From NCBI GenBank assembly GCA_032207245.1, contig CM063507.1:92303556-92367555 (forward strand): DNA of 64,000 bases, written 5' to 3'. The translations under genes were made by a program, and so were the position numbers. Below are positions 55,743 to 64,000 of the stretch, piece after piece (the first letter of the stretch is position 1; the number at the start of each line of letters is the position of its first letter). Under the pieces are notes generated by a model. That model searched no databases, was not told the DNA's origin, and saw nothing but the letters and a program-made list of their open reading frames with translations. This DNA is from Pardosa pseudoannulata (taxonomy: Eukaryota; Arthropoda; Arachnida; Araneae; Lycosidae).

Positions 55743-56524
55743 CAGTGGACTCCGCTTAATGTGATTGCGGTTAATGTTATCGAAATCACTTGGTCCCGAT
55801 GTGATCCCTTGCATCGGTTATATTATCAGTTTTCGGACCTAATTTTAACTGGCAAAGGAATATTCACAATGTATTCAAAAGAAAACCATTCTTTTCATTC
55901 CTTTCGTTGTTGTTTGAATTTGAGAATTCTCTTCCACCTTAGGAAATGGAGAATGACCAAAGGAGTGGAATGTTCATGGAATTTTTCAGAAATACGCACA
56001 CCCTGCTGCTGTCAATGAGTGTCAGATAAGCGGAAGGCAATACATTCTTATTGGAACTGAGAAGAAGCGTATTCACATTTTATGCCTTGCTCTCTTGCAA
56101 CTTGTAGATATCCAGAAAGTGAAATGATTTAACATTAAAAAAAAGGGGAATTTTAAATCGTTATGACAGGCTACCAGAAGTGAGTCATGCAATGCTGCAC
56201 AGCAGCTAAACATTTCTCAGCCTGTATTGTGCAAAATTTTGAAAAATCGGAATGAACCTACTAGAAGAGATAAACAAAATTAAAATACGGAGTTCAAACG
56301 TAATAGGACTGGTAAATATGAGGAAGTTGAAAAGGCTCAAAGACTTTGGTTTGGAAATGCTCGAGAACGTGATGGTCCAGTCAACGGACCCCTTATGAAA
56401 CAAAAAGCAAAAAGTTTAGCTGCTCAAATGGGAAAAAAAGATTTTGTTGCAACAAATGGTTGGTTCCAGCAATGGAAGACACGCGAAAATATTACTAAAG
56501 ATTCAACCCATGTGATCCGAGTGG
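55743..56524 (+). pseudogene. Tigger/pogo-type transposon remnant
   Basis: The left end CAGTGGACTCCGCTTAATGT follows TA (55741-55742), as in Tigger elements. The plus strand at about 56140-56500 has a CENP-B-type DNA-binding region: ESCNAAQQLNISQPVLCKIL, then a stop, then KYEEVEKAQRLWFGNARE and AKSLAAQMGKKDFVATNGWF. The DDE catalytic domain and right end are missing; the remnant is cut by the solo LTR at 56530. Confidence 0.75.
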
Positions 56525-56529
56525 TAACG

Positions 56530-56848
56530 TAGAAGTCAAGCAACTCATTTTACACAGCACCCAGTCCCGGGGGTCCCTATGCCTCCATTCTCTCCTTCCC
56601 AACCTCTCCTCTAGAAAAGACAGTGATAGGGGTGTGGGGGATTTTGAGTGACGTCACGAGGGCCAAGCGTCGTTTGGTGTGGGGGAGGACGCTGGGAGTT
56701 GTTGTCCGGCGGGCGAGTATGAATGAGCCGAGCCGAGAATGTAAATGATGTAAATATTTGTATATGCCAGAATAAATTCTTTCATCTCCACCTCGCTTGT
56801 GTTCGATGTGTCATCCTCATGAGGCCTATGAAGAATCCTGCTAGACCA
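56530..56848 (+). repeat. solo LTR (319 bp), second family
   Basis: TAACG is duplicated at 56525-56529 and 56849-56853. The LTR runs TAGAAGTCAAGCAAC...GCTAGACCA (a TG start mutated to TA). It is GC-rich with an AATAAATTC polyadenylation-type signal at about 56771, giving plus orientation. It interrupts the Tigger remnant. Confidence 0.8.
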
Positions 56849-56904
56849 TAACGCTACCAAAGTTACCTAATTTAGAGATGTGACGTTACTTCATCGACGA
56901 ATCT

Positions 56905-57140
56905 CGACATAATCATCGAGGAACCGACACATCCAGGCTAGTTTCCTTTTTTCACTACACTGGGATTTACTCTGAGATCTGAATTCTGTGATTTGTATCT
57001 TATGTTAGTTTTAATTCAATTTTTTCCAATTTTTCAGTATTTTTTTTATTTAATGTGCTACAATTTATGAAACTTGTTTGTCTTAGCTTGTTCCCACAGG
57101 GTTTAGCGCCATTAAACCCAAATCAACCCAACTAACCAAC
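56905..57140 (+). mobile_element. LINE 3' fragment
   Basis: The end of ORF2 is degraded (CATCGAGGAACCGACACATCCAGG), followed by a 3'UTR to TTAGCGCCATTAAACCCAAAT and CAACC-type tail; the GGCGC side of the stem has decayed to TTGTCTTAGC. Confidence 0.7.
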
Positions 57141-57317
57141 TTTATCAATCGTTTTACACTTCGTAAACTTTTGTCTTTTCCCCTTATCTGAAAATTGGTG
57201 TTTTTTCTTTTAAATTAGTATTACAAAATTCTTTAGTTTTATTGAGCTTTATATTTTCATTTTATTTGGCACAGTTTTTCCTAAGAGGATTTAGCGCCAC
57301 TATATTCCAACCGACCA
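57141..57317 (+). mobile_element. LINE 3'UTR fragment
   Basis: TTTGGCACAGTTTTTCC...GATTTAGCGCCACTATATTCC and CCGACCAACC: the family 3' signature again, immediately downstream of the previous fragment. Confidence 0.65.
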
Positions 57318-57462
57318 ACCTTGGCGATATTGGTTAAATTATTGAGACCATTTAGAATACCAATATCAAATAAGTGTTTGTGCATTAACTGTGAAATGCA
57401 GTAAAAGAAATAACGAAAAATGAAGTATATTTTTTTAAAGAAGAGATTTATATTGTTCGTAT

Positions 57463-57870
57463 TGTTGCGAAATTCTCGCGTAAAGTTCGTTGGATTGAAT
57501 AGACTTTGGCTAAGACAAAAACAATTTATTAACACGCCAAATGAATTGCAATTACACCGGATGGCGATAAAACTTGACAGCCTTTTGGCGATTTTTTTCA
57601 GAGCAATACGGAGAGGATTAACACAGGTCCTACTTTCACCACATCTGAGAGTGAACTGACTTTTTTTATGAGAACTCACGTCCCCTCTATATAGCTTTCA
57701 GGCTTCTGGAAATTTCCTCAAGCTTCTAGTAAAATAAAGAAAAAGGGGAGGTAACCAAATGTGGCGATATATCACCAAATTTGGCACCAAAAATGAGTCT
57801 CTCAAAACTTTGCCAAAGAGCCAATATGGCGAGATAACATACCTATTTCATGTTTACAGCATTCATAACA
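57463..57870 (-). repeat. solo LTR (408 bp), same family as 54326
   Basis: TGTTGCGAAATTCTCGCG...CATAACA with flanks GTAT (57459-57462) and GTAA (57871-57874), probably one diverged 4-bp duplication. On the minus strand it shows CTATATAG as a TATA element and AATAAATTG as a polyadenylation signal. Overlapping frames at 57281-57679 are incidental. Confidence 0.82.
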
Positions 57871-58794
57871 GTAATTATATTTATAGCAATAATAAAAATA
57901 AAAGTTCTCTTTTCTCAAAGTAGATATATCACAGATGAACCGGAATTACTTTCATATACCCCCCAAATCGGAAATTTGGTGACTTTCTCGCCAAGCAAAA
58001 TACCTGTTTTTGTCGCCTTTTTTTCTCGCCAAGATGGATTCTCGCTAAATACAAATAATTAATAGATTAAAAATACGGAATCATTAAATAAAAAAAAAGA
58101 ATACATAAAAAAATACAAATAAATGACACTGAATAACATATTATATGCAATTTACACAAAAATTTTAAATACAATTGAAAATACGTGTCGGCAATTTAAT
58201 AAAGAGAATTATTTATACAGAAATTTTGAATTCCTCCCAATTTACCCCAACAGCAATTTCAATAAATTTATTGAAACAATCAATTTTCCGACTCAAAATT
58301 CCCTGAAACTTTTCAACAACACTATATACAGTAGTCATATTGAAAGCTAAAAGATAAAAATAATTAATAGAAAAAAATATAATTGGAAAATACAACCAGA
58401 TTTGCAGCAAAATACAGCAAGTCAGAAATCCGCTTGATCACTTCACAAAGAAATGGCGAATGAATGAAATGACGGTAAAACATATATTAAATCAAAAAAT
58501 TATTGCCACAAAACTTTAAAAAAAAACTAAAAAAAAATGGTACAAAATACAAGAAAATACTAAATTTGGCAACAGCAAAAAAGGTTAAAGCTGAAAAAAC
58601 CTAAATTGGCAACACCAAAATAAGAAACAGCAACCCTAAAAAGTCCGTAGGGAGTGCCAGATTTGGCGCGTAATTTTTTGGGGGGTATATCAAAGTTATA
58701 TATCAAATATAAAAAGGAAACAACATAAAAAGGAACCCTCCTGTGTTTTTTTTTTTATCGTAGTTAAAATTTACGAGGAATTATTATAATTTCT
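57871..58794. other. unassigned AT-rich DNA
   Basis: Repeated TGGCGA/TCGCCA words (57970-58030, 58560-58670) echo those in the adjacent LTRs, suggesting LTR-derived material. No gene. Confidence 0.3.
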
Positions 58795-59265
58795 ATTTTT
58801 TGTTTTTGTTCCGCTCCAAAAAGCCTCCTTGTTGTCCTCGCTGCGACTGCCAGCTCACAGTCCATCATTTTTTAACTTCATGCACTCGTTTTACTCGTTT
58901 TTATTTGATGTATTTTAGTAACACCAATTTAAGCTTAAATGACCTTTTGGGTGAATCTCCTCATCCTGCTTTATTTGATTTTCTCATACGTATTGGTTTT
59001 TATTCATCTTTATGATGGTTTCACTTCACTCTCGTTTTTCTCTTTTTATTCATCTTTATGATGGTTTCACTTCACTCTCGTTTTTCTCATCTCACCTTCA
59101 TATTGTATTTTTAGTGTTTTGAATTTTAACTGTATCAAGTATTAGTTGTACCCTTTTAATCTATATTTTTATCCTTTTGATGCGTGCTTTACTTTCCTAT
59201 GTTTTATCTTTCGTCTGGCGCATCTTGTCCTTATTGGACCTTATTAAACCCCATTCATTGGTAAT
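58795..59265 (+). mobile_element. LINE 3' fragment, second family
   Basis: The frame 58800-59015 encodes a C-terminal finger CPRCDCQLTVHHFLTSCTRF and GESPHPALFDFLIRIGFYSS, like the end of the main LINE ORF2 but clearly divergent. It is followed by a 3' end CTGGCGCATCTTGTCC...CCTTATTAAACCCC. A 48-bp tandem duplication TTTTATTCATCTTTATGATGG lies at 58998-59080. Confidence 0.75.
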
Positions 59266-59394
59266 CATATACAAAAAACCTAAAGAAATTCAAAAGAGAA
59301 ATAAATGGCCCACGAAAGGTTAAAAATGTGCGTGTTTCATGTTGTTAAATATAATTCTTAATTAAATATTTATCATTAACATGTTCTTATTTCT

Positions 59395-59936
59395 GGTTGG
59401 TATATAGGGCTTTATGGCACTGGATCCTAAAAGAACATAATGTGCTAGACATGAGGTATATCTCAGTGAAAAATTGTCATAAATTGGTATGTGAAGAATA
59501 ATTACAAACAACCACAAAATATTAAACATCAACAATTTAGGCAATAGTAAACAACAATACAAAAGATAGTATTAAAAAAGTTGACGTCATAAAAAGGTAA
59601 AATTTACACAACCAAATGTGAGGATAAAAACCAATAACTTTTAAAAATGTAAAAATGTATAAAATATCACTTAAATGTATATTATTAAAAGAAAAATTGT
59701 ACAAACGCTGGTTGGCAAACACAGGACACTCAACAAGTATATGCTTCACGGTCATAGGACCGTTACAATGTTGACAAATGTGTGGATTTTCCCCAAATAT
59801 TAAATGGCAGTGAGTAAAGCGGGTATGTCCGATGCGGTAAGAATTACATCACGCTTTCTGGATGGATGAGCAGGCCAAAGAGTAATACTGGATTTAATTG
59901 AGCGAAGTTTATTATTTTCAATATGGTCCCATTCTA
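59395..59936 (-). mobile_element. LINE 3' fragment, third family, cut by gap
   Basis: On the minus strand it enters from the gap with EWDHIENNKLRSIKSSITLW and PAHPSRKRDVILT. After a small frame break come RIGHTRFTHCHLIFGENPHI, CQHCNGPMTVKHILVEC (finger) and the C-terminus. The 3'UTR runs to AGTGCCATAAAGCCC and a tail ATACCAACC. Its stem signature differs from the main family, so it is a distinct lineage. Confidence 0.82.
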
Positions 59937-60036
59937 NNNNNNNNNNNNNNNNNNNNNNNNNNNNNNNNNNNNNNNNNNNNNNNNNNNNNNNNNNNNNNNN
60001 NNNNNNNNNNNNNNNNNNNNNNNNNNNNNNNNNNNN
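59937..60036. other. assembly gap, 100 N
   Basis: Exactly 100 N. It separates a minus-strand LINE of one family from the 5'UTR of another, so the true 5' end of the 60-64 kb LINE may lie within it. Confidence 1.
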
Positions 60037-60635
60037 AAGGATGAGGCTCCAACCACCATCCCACCCTCAGGGGGTTTACCTACTTTAGGTAAACACGGGT
60101 ATCGCAATCCCGAGGTACCCCAGCGATCTTTTGTTCTTTTCCTTTTCTTTCCTTTTTTCTCTTCTCTTCTCTTCCTTTTCTCTTCCTTTCTCCCTCGCTG
60201 TGGTTACCTTTTCGGAGGTGAGGGCTTATCGCGATATGTTGTGTTCCTTTTCTGAACACAACATCTCGCGATTTGTTAACCACCCACGTGTTTGCCGTGC
60301 GTGGAGACCCGTGTCCCCGGAAAGGGGGATCCTGGTAATTGAGGGAAACCAACACATTACTTTGGCCCCTGCTTCGGGTAAACGGGTGGTGTAGAATGGT
60401 CCCGTCTACATCAATCGGCTGGTCGGACGACTTTTGTCACTGGCCTGGGCCAAGCAATCGGTTACTTGCTAAGCACTTTACTGGGTCAAAGCTGCTTATG
60501 GGGTAGCTGTGCGCGTATAGATCCCGGTTAGCACTGGTGCGTCGTTTATGTCCCTTTTTGGGAGCGTTTTAGCACCCCCTTGTTGGGCTCCATGGTGGGT
60601 GGTGCGGCCGGGATCTGAACACCCAACTATTTATT
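60037..60635 (+). promoter_or_regulatory. LINE 5'UTR / internal promoter region
   Basis: GC-richer leader directly upstream of ORF1, with a long C/T tract (60128-60195) and several GGGG/CCCC clusters. LINEs of this group carry an internal promoter in this position; that part is inference. A 91-codon minus-strand frame at 60080-60355 is a product of the pyrimidine tract. Confidence 0.6.
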
Positions 60636-61940
60636 ATGGAGAATCAAAACCCCCCCTCACCCCTCCCCTTGGGTTATAAGGGGCAACAAATAATTAACAT
60701 TGATACGACTCGTGCTAGATATTTTATAGTACAGAGAAAGGAGGGAAGCTTTTCAGCTGTCTCTCCCTTCCTCATACATAAGTGTATACAAAGTGCTGTC
60801 GGCCAAGTAAAATCTACAAAAAAGTTACGATCTGGCGACTTACTAGTCGAAGTAGCCGACAGTATTCAAGGAAAAAAACTTTTACAATGCACCACATTTG
60901 CCGACATCAGCATTCAAGTCACCACACATAACTCCCTGAACTTTTGTCGAGGAGTGATATCGGAAGGAGAACTTTTAAATGTATCTGAGGAGGAGATATT
61001 GGACGGCCTAAAAGAACAACATGTGTGTGGTGTTCGCCGTATTACAATTCGTCGAGATGGAAAGCTTCTTCCCACAAAACACCTGATCTTGACCTTCAAC
61101 TCACCATCTTTGCCTTCTCATATTACTGCAGGTTACCTTAGATGTCCTGTACGCCCTTACATCCCCAATCCGTTGCGCTGCTATCAATGCCAACGTTTTG
61201 GACATTCCAAAACGTCATGTCGTGGATCCATTACCTGCCCACGTTGCGCAGAAGTTGGCCACGATGGCATTGACTGTAAATCTGATTTTAAATGTATCAA
61301 CTGCAAAGGGAATCATCCAGCTTATTCGCGCACTTGCCCAAAATGGAATCAAGAGAAAGAAATTCAGGCCATAAAAATTAAAGAAAAAATTTCTTATCCA
61401 GAAGCTAAAAAACGTGTCACTGAGTGCACTCCCCGACCTGGAGTAACTTATGCTGCAGCTGTTAAAGAATGCAGATCAATTAGCACTCAAACTGAGAATA
61501 AGACACCTGTCACCAATAGTCCTAAATCTTCGCGTTCTAATCCTCCTAATTCCGAAAATAAACCACTACAAGTTCAAAATATTTTTGTTCAGAAACCTCT
61601 CAATGAGCGCCTCCCTAAAAACATGTTACAACCAAAGAGCCAAATATCTAAAGTATCAAAATCTAAATTAACTAGTATTCCACCTAAACAGAAAGTATCT
61701 ATAACTAAATTAACCGCTACAAAACTTAGAGAAAAATTAAAAAATAATAGTTTCAGCGTTTTAGATGATTCCGACGAATTATCTAAAAAGCCTTTAAAAT
61801 CCAAATTATCCAGCAAAGACTTTTTAAAAAACCGTCCGAATGCTGAAGATGACTCCTTAAAAGTGTACCTAACATCTGAAGAGGAAATGGTAACAGAAAA
61901 CTCGGACTCTGAGGGCATGTGGGTTAATCCCCCTGCCTGA
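60636..61940 (+). CDS. LINE ORF1 (gag-like nucleic-acid-binding protein)
   Basis: 434 codons, uninterrupted. Residues ~26-165 form a conserved domain (RYFIVQRKEGSFSAVSPFL, RSGDLLVEVA, VRRITIRRDGKLLPTKHLIL) that in related LINE ORF1 proteins is RRM-like. It is followed by NPLRCYQC and three CCHC knuckles: C182-C195 (CYQCQRFGHSKTSC), C201-C214 (CPRCAEVGHDGIDC) and C220-C234. The tail is Ser/Lys-rich and acidic at the end (LTSEEEMVTENSDSE). The protein binds LINE RNA and accompanies ORF2 in the RNP. The first ATG follows the 5'UTR; ORF2 starts 31 nt after the stop in another frame. Confidence 0.93.
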   Translation: MENQNPPSPLPLGYKGQQIINIDTTRARYFIVQRKEGSFSAVSPFLIHKCIQSAVGQVKSTKKLRSGDLLVEVADSIQGKKLLQCTTFADISIQVTTHNSLNFCRGVISEGELLNVSEEEILDGLKEQHVCGVRRITIRRDGKLLPTKHLILTFNSPSLPSHITAGYLRCPVRPYIPNPLRCYQCQRFGHSKTSCRGSITCPRCAEVGHDGIDCKSDFKCINCKGNHPAYSRTCPKWNQEKEIQAIKIKEKISYPEAKKRVTECTPRPGVTYAAAVKECRSISTQTENKTPVTNSPKSSRSNPPNSENKPLQVQNIFVQKPLNERLPKNMLQPKSQISKVSKSKLTSIPPKQKVSITKLTATKLREKLKNNSFSVLDDSDELSKKPLKSKLSSKDFLKNRPNAEDDSLKVYLTSEEEMVTENSDSEGMWVNPPA

Positions 61941-61971
61941 TTTCCACTTCTTTTCTCCTCCACCTTTTAAT

Positions 61972-64000
61972 ATGGCTCTTCTGTCTTGGAACTGCCATGG
62001 CTTTAAATGTCACGTCCCTGACATCAGAGATCTTGTAAATAAATACCATCCCATTTGCTTTGCTCTCCAAGAGACGCTTCTCGATAACAATAAAACAGCT
62101 AAACTAAAACGTTATAGTACCATCAGAAAAGATCATGTGGAAGGGGGTAAGGCCTCTGGTGGTGTTGCCCTCTTCACTTCCCATGACTACCCTACCACCA
62201 CTTTAAACATTAATACCGAACTTCAAGCCGTTGCTGTGCAGATACACATACATTCTCTAATAACTGTTTGTAATATTTATCTCCCTCCAAATAATAATAT
62301 CAACCACAATAGTCTTGACAACCTAATTTCACAACTTCCAGTTCCTTTCATTATAATAGGTGACCTAAATGGCCACAGTCCATTATGGGGTAGCCCCCGT
62401 CTTAATAAACGGGGTCGTAAAATAGAAAAACTTATTTCCGACCATGATCTGTGCATTTTCAATAGAAACGAAGTAACTTACCTCCATTCTCCCACCAAAA
62501 CCTTTCACTCATTAGATTTGGCACTCTGTAGTCCACAAATATTTCCTTTTTGGAAATTCAATGTAGATTCCTACCTATACAATAGTGATCACTTTCCCAT
62601 CATCTTAACGCATAATTTTGGCTCCCATGGCAGTCAGCGGCTGCCTCGTTATATACTTGGTTCCGCTGATTGGAAAAAATTCTGCACCCTAGCTAATATC
62701 TCTCCAGACATGGTCGAAAATAACAATATTGACCAAGCAGTTCATGAAATTTCTAAAACAATAATTTCTGCAGCCGATGCTTCTATTCCAAAATCTTCCT
62801 GTCATCCTTATAAGCAAACAAAGCCGTGGTGGAACGAAGACTGTAAACAGACTTACAAGGAGAAAAGAAAAGCGTTTTCAGTGTTCAAACGTTATCCGAC
62901 CACTGAAAACTTTATTACGTATAAAAAGTGCAAAAGCATTTTCCGTCGCACTTTAAGACGTAGCCAGAGAGATTCGTGGGTTAACTATATTAGCAGTATT
63001 TCTTCATCTATTTCCAGTAAAGATTTATGGGCAAAAGTTAAGCGTTGTTGTGGCGTTTACCCAAACAACCAAATTAACATGTTAAATTACAATAACAACT
63101 TAATATCTTCTCCTACTGATATTGCCAACACAATAGCCTCATCTCTAGCTGATACCTCTTCATCCTCAAATTACTCGCCCTTTTTTATAAAACTCAAAAG
63201 CCTTGCTGAGAGAAAACCCATAAATTTTAAAACTAAAGATAACTTTGATTACAATAGGGATTTTACCATTTATGAATTAAATACAGCTCTACATAATACC
63301 CATAAAACTTCTGCTGGTCCTGACAATATCTCTTACGAAATGATAAAACATCTTTCCACAAATTCATTGTCCAACCTGTTAACACTTTACAATAGAATCT
63401 GGAAAGAACATAGCTTTCCTTCCTCGTGGAGGGAGGCTATTGTAATCCCCATTCTAAAACCTGATAAAGATCCCACGAATCCTCTCAGTTACCGTCCAAT
63501 TGCTTTGACGAACTGTCTATGCAAAATTTTTGAAAAAATGATAAATGTTCGTCTCATGCATTATCTGGAAGATAATAATTGCCTATCTAATTTTCAGAGT
63601 GGTTTCCGTCGTGGAAGAGCCACACTAGACAACTTGATTGACCTGGAAACCAGAATCCGGAATGCTTTCGTTAAAAGAAACCATCTGGTTTCCATTTTCT
63701 TTGACATAGAAAAGGCATATGACCGCACTTGGCGTCATGGTATTTTACGGAAGCTTTACGATTTAGGGCTGTGTGGAAATATGCCTATATTCATACAAAA
63801 TTTTTTGGCATTAAGGACTTTCAAAGTTCGTATGGGAAGTCACTTATCTTGCACATTTACTCAAGAAGAAGGGGTTCCTCAGGGAAGCGTGTTGAGTGTT
63901 ACTTTATTTATCGTAGCAATTAATGGGATTCTTGATGAGATACCACCCTCTGTGAAGGGGAGTTTATATGTTGACGACCTCCACATCTCATGTGATGGAG
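61972..64000 (+). CDS. LINE ORF2: endonuclease-reverse transcriptase (runs off the window)
   Basis: An open frame of 676 codons with no stop to the window edge, so the protein continues. Residues 1-215 are an exonuclease-endonuclease-phosphatase domain: N7-CHG, QE34T, GD131LN133GHSPLWG, D182LAL and S-D206-H207-FP are all present. The RT domain starts about residue 485 (SWREAIVIPILKPDKD), with motif A FFD578IEKAYD, B QEEGVPQGS (one extra Glu relative to 41640) and C YVD668D669LHIS. It nicks target DNA and primes cDNA synthesis. The start ATG (MALLSWNCHGF) puts the catalytic Asn at the usual position near the N-terminus. By comparison with 39779-40970, RNase H and a zinc finger should follow past the edge. 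Confidence 0.95.
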   Translation, partial: MALLSWNCHGFKCHVPDIRDLVNKYHPICFALQETLLDNNKTAKLKRYSTIRKDHVEGGKASGGVALFTSHDYPTTTLNINTELQAVAVQIHIHSLITVCNIYLPPNNNINHNSLDNLISQLPVPFIIIGDLNGHSPLWGSPRLNKRGRKIEKLISDHDLCIFNRNEVTYLHSPTKTFHSLDLALCSPQIFPFWKFNVDSYLYNSDHFPIILTHNFGSHGSQRLPRYILGSADWKKFCTLANISPDMVENNNIDQAVHEISKTIISAADASIPKSSCHPYKQTKPWWNEDCKQTYKEKRKAFSVFKRYPTTENFITYKKCKSIFRRTLRRSQRDSWVNYISSISSSISSKDLWAKVKRCCGVYPNNQINMLNYNNNLISSPTDIANTIASSLADTSSSSNYSPFFIKLKSLAERKPINFKTKDNFDYNRDFTIYELNTALHNTHKTSAGPDNISYEMIKHLSTNSLSNLLTLYNRIWKEHSFPSSWREAIVIPILKPDKDPTNPLSYRPIALTNCLCKIFEKMINVRLMHYLEDNNCLSNFQSGFRRGRATLDNLIDLETRIRNAFVKRNHLVSIFFDIEKAYDRTWRHGILRKLYDLGLCGNMPIFIQNFLALRTFKVRMGSHLSCTFTQEEGVPQGSVLSVTLFIVAINGILDEIPPSVKGSLYVDDLHISCDG

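Noticed and set aside
57281..57679. 132-codon minus-strand frame and 79-codon plus-strand frame
   Set aside because: Both run through a LINE tail into a solo LTR; chance frames.

Overview
The window is 64 kb of AT-rich eukaryotic nuclear DNA from a repeat-dense genome. I found no host protein-coding gene that I can defend. The transposon proteins point to an arthropod, most likely an araneoid spider. This rests on recalled resemblance: a LINE gag with three CCHC knuckles, a 'DUF7041-type' LTR gag, mariner/Tc1 transposases and tRNA-derived SINEs that resemble spider repeats. Species cannot be fixed from sequence alone. Two runs of exactly 100 N (39679-39778, 59937-60036) are scaffold gaps.

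Layout. 0-8 kb: Helitron copies, a long TA microsatellite, a TTAA-flanked element carrying a 44-bp minisatellite, and a Helitron that contains both a Harbinger-like MITE and a hAT deletion derivative. 8-14 kb: tRNA-derived SINEs, six near-identical 98-bp tandem repeats, a GC-rich island and a 351-bp tandem duplication. 14-19 kb: a gypsy pol remnant split by a 489-bp TGTA...TACA element, a decayed Tc1, and a mariner split by a MITE. 19-29.6 kb: TTAA-flanked elements, a second TGTA...TACA element, a dead mariner, a 217-bp satellite, and a hAT MITE with a LINE inserted in it. 30-39.6 kb: degenerate tandem repeats, another TTAA element, a Tc1 deletion derivative, the cleanest Helitron copy, and a fold-back element. 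39.8-52 kb: a cluster of one RNase H-bearing LINE family, with a gag-only LTR element nested in one copy. 53-59.9 kb: a SINE, three solo LTRs, a Tigger remnant and fragments of two other LINEs. 60-64 kb: the 5' part of an apparently coding-intact LINE (5'UTR, ORF1, ORF2), running off the right edge.

How the parts relate. The LINE at 60-64 kb (with the 3' part seen at 39.8-43.8 kb) is the plausible autonomous source of at least eight shorter copies here. All of these end in the same GGCGC/GCGCC hairpin followed by an AACC-type tail, and two have clear target-site duplications. The DNA elements (Helitron, hAT, TTAA type, Tc1/mariner) are almost all deletion derivatives that need transposases encoded elsewhere. 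The value of the window is the stratigraphy: many insertions have exact target-site duplications, so relative ages can be read directly. I saw no CRISPR array, rRNA, functional tRNA or host operon-like structure.
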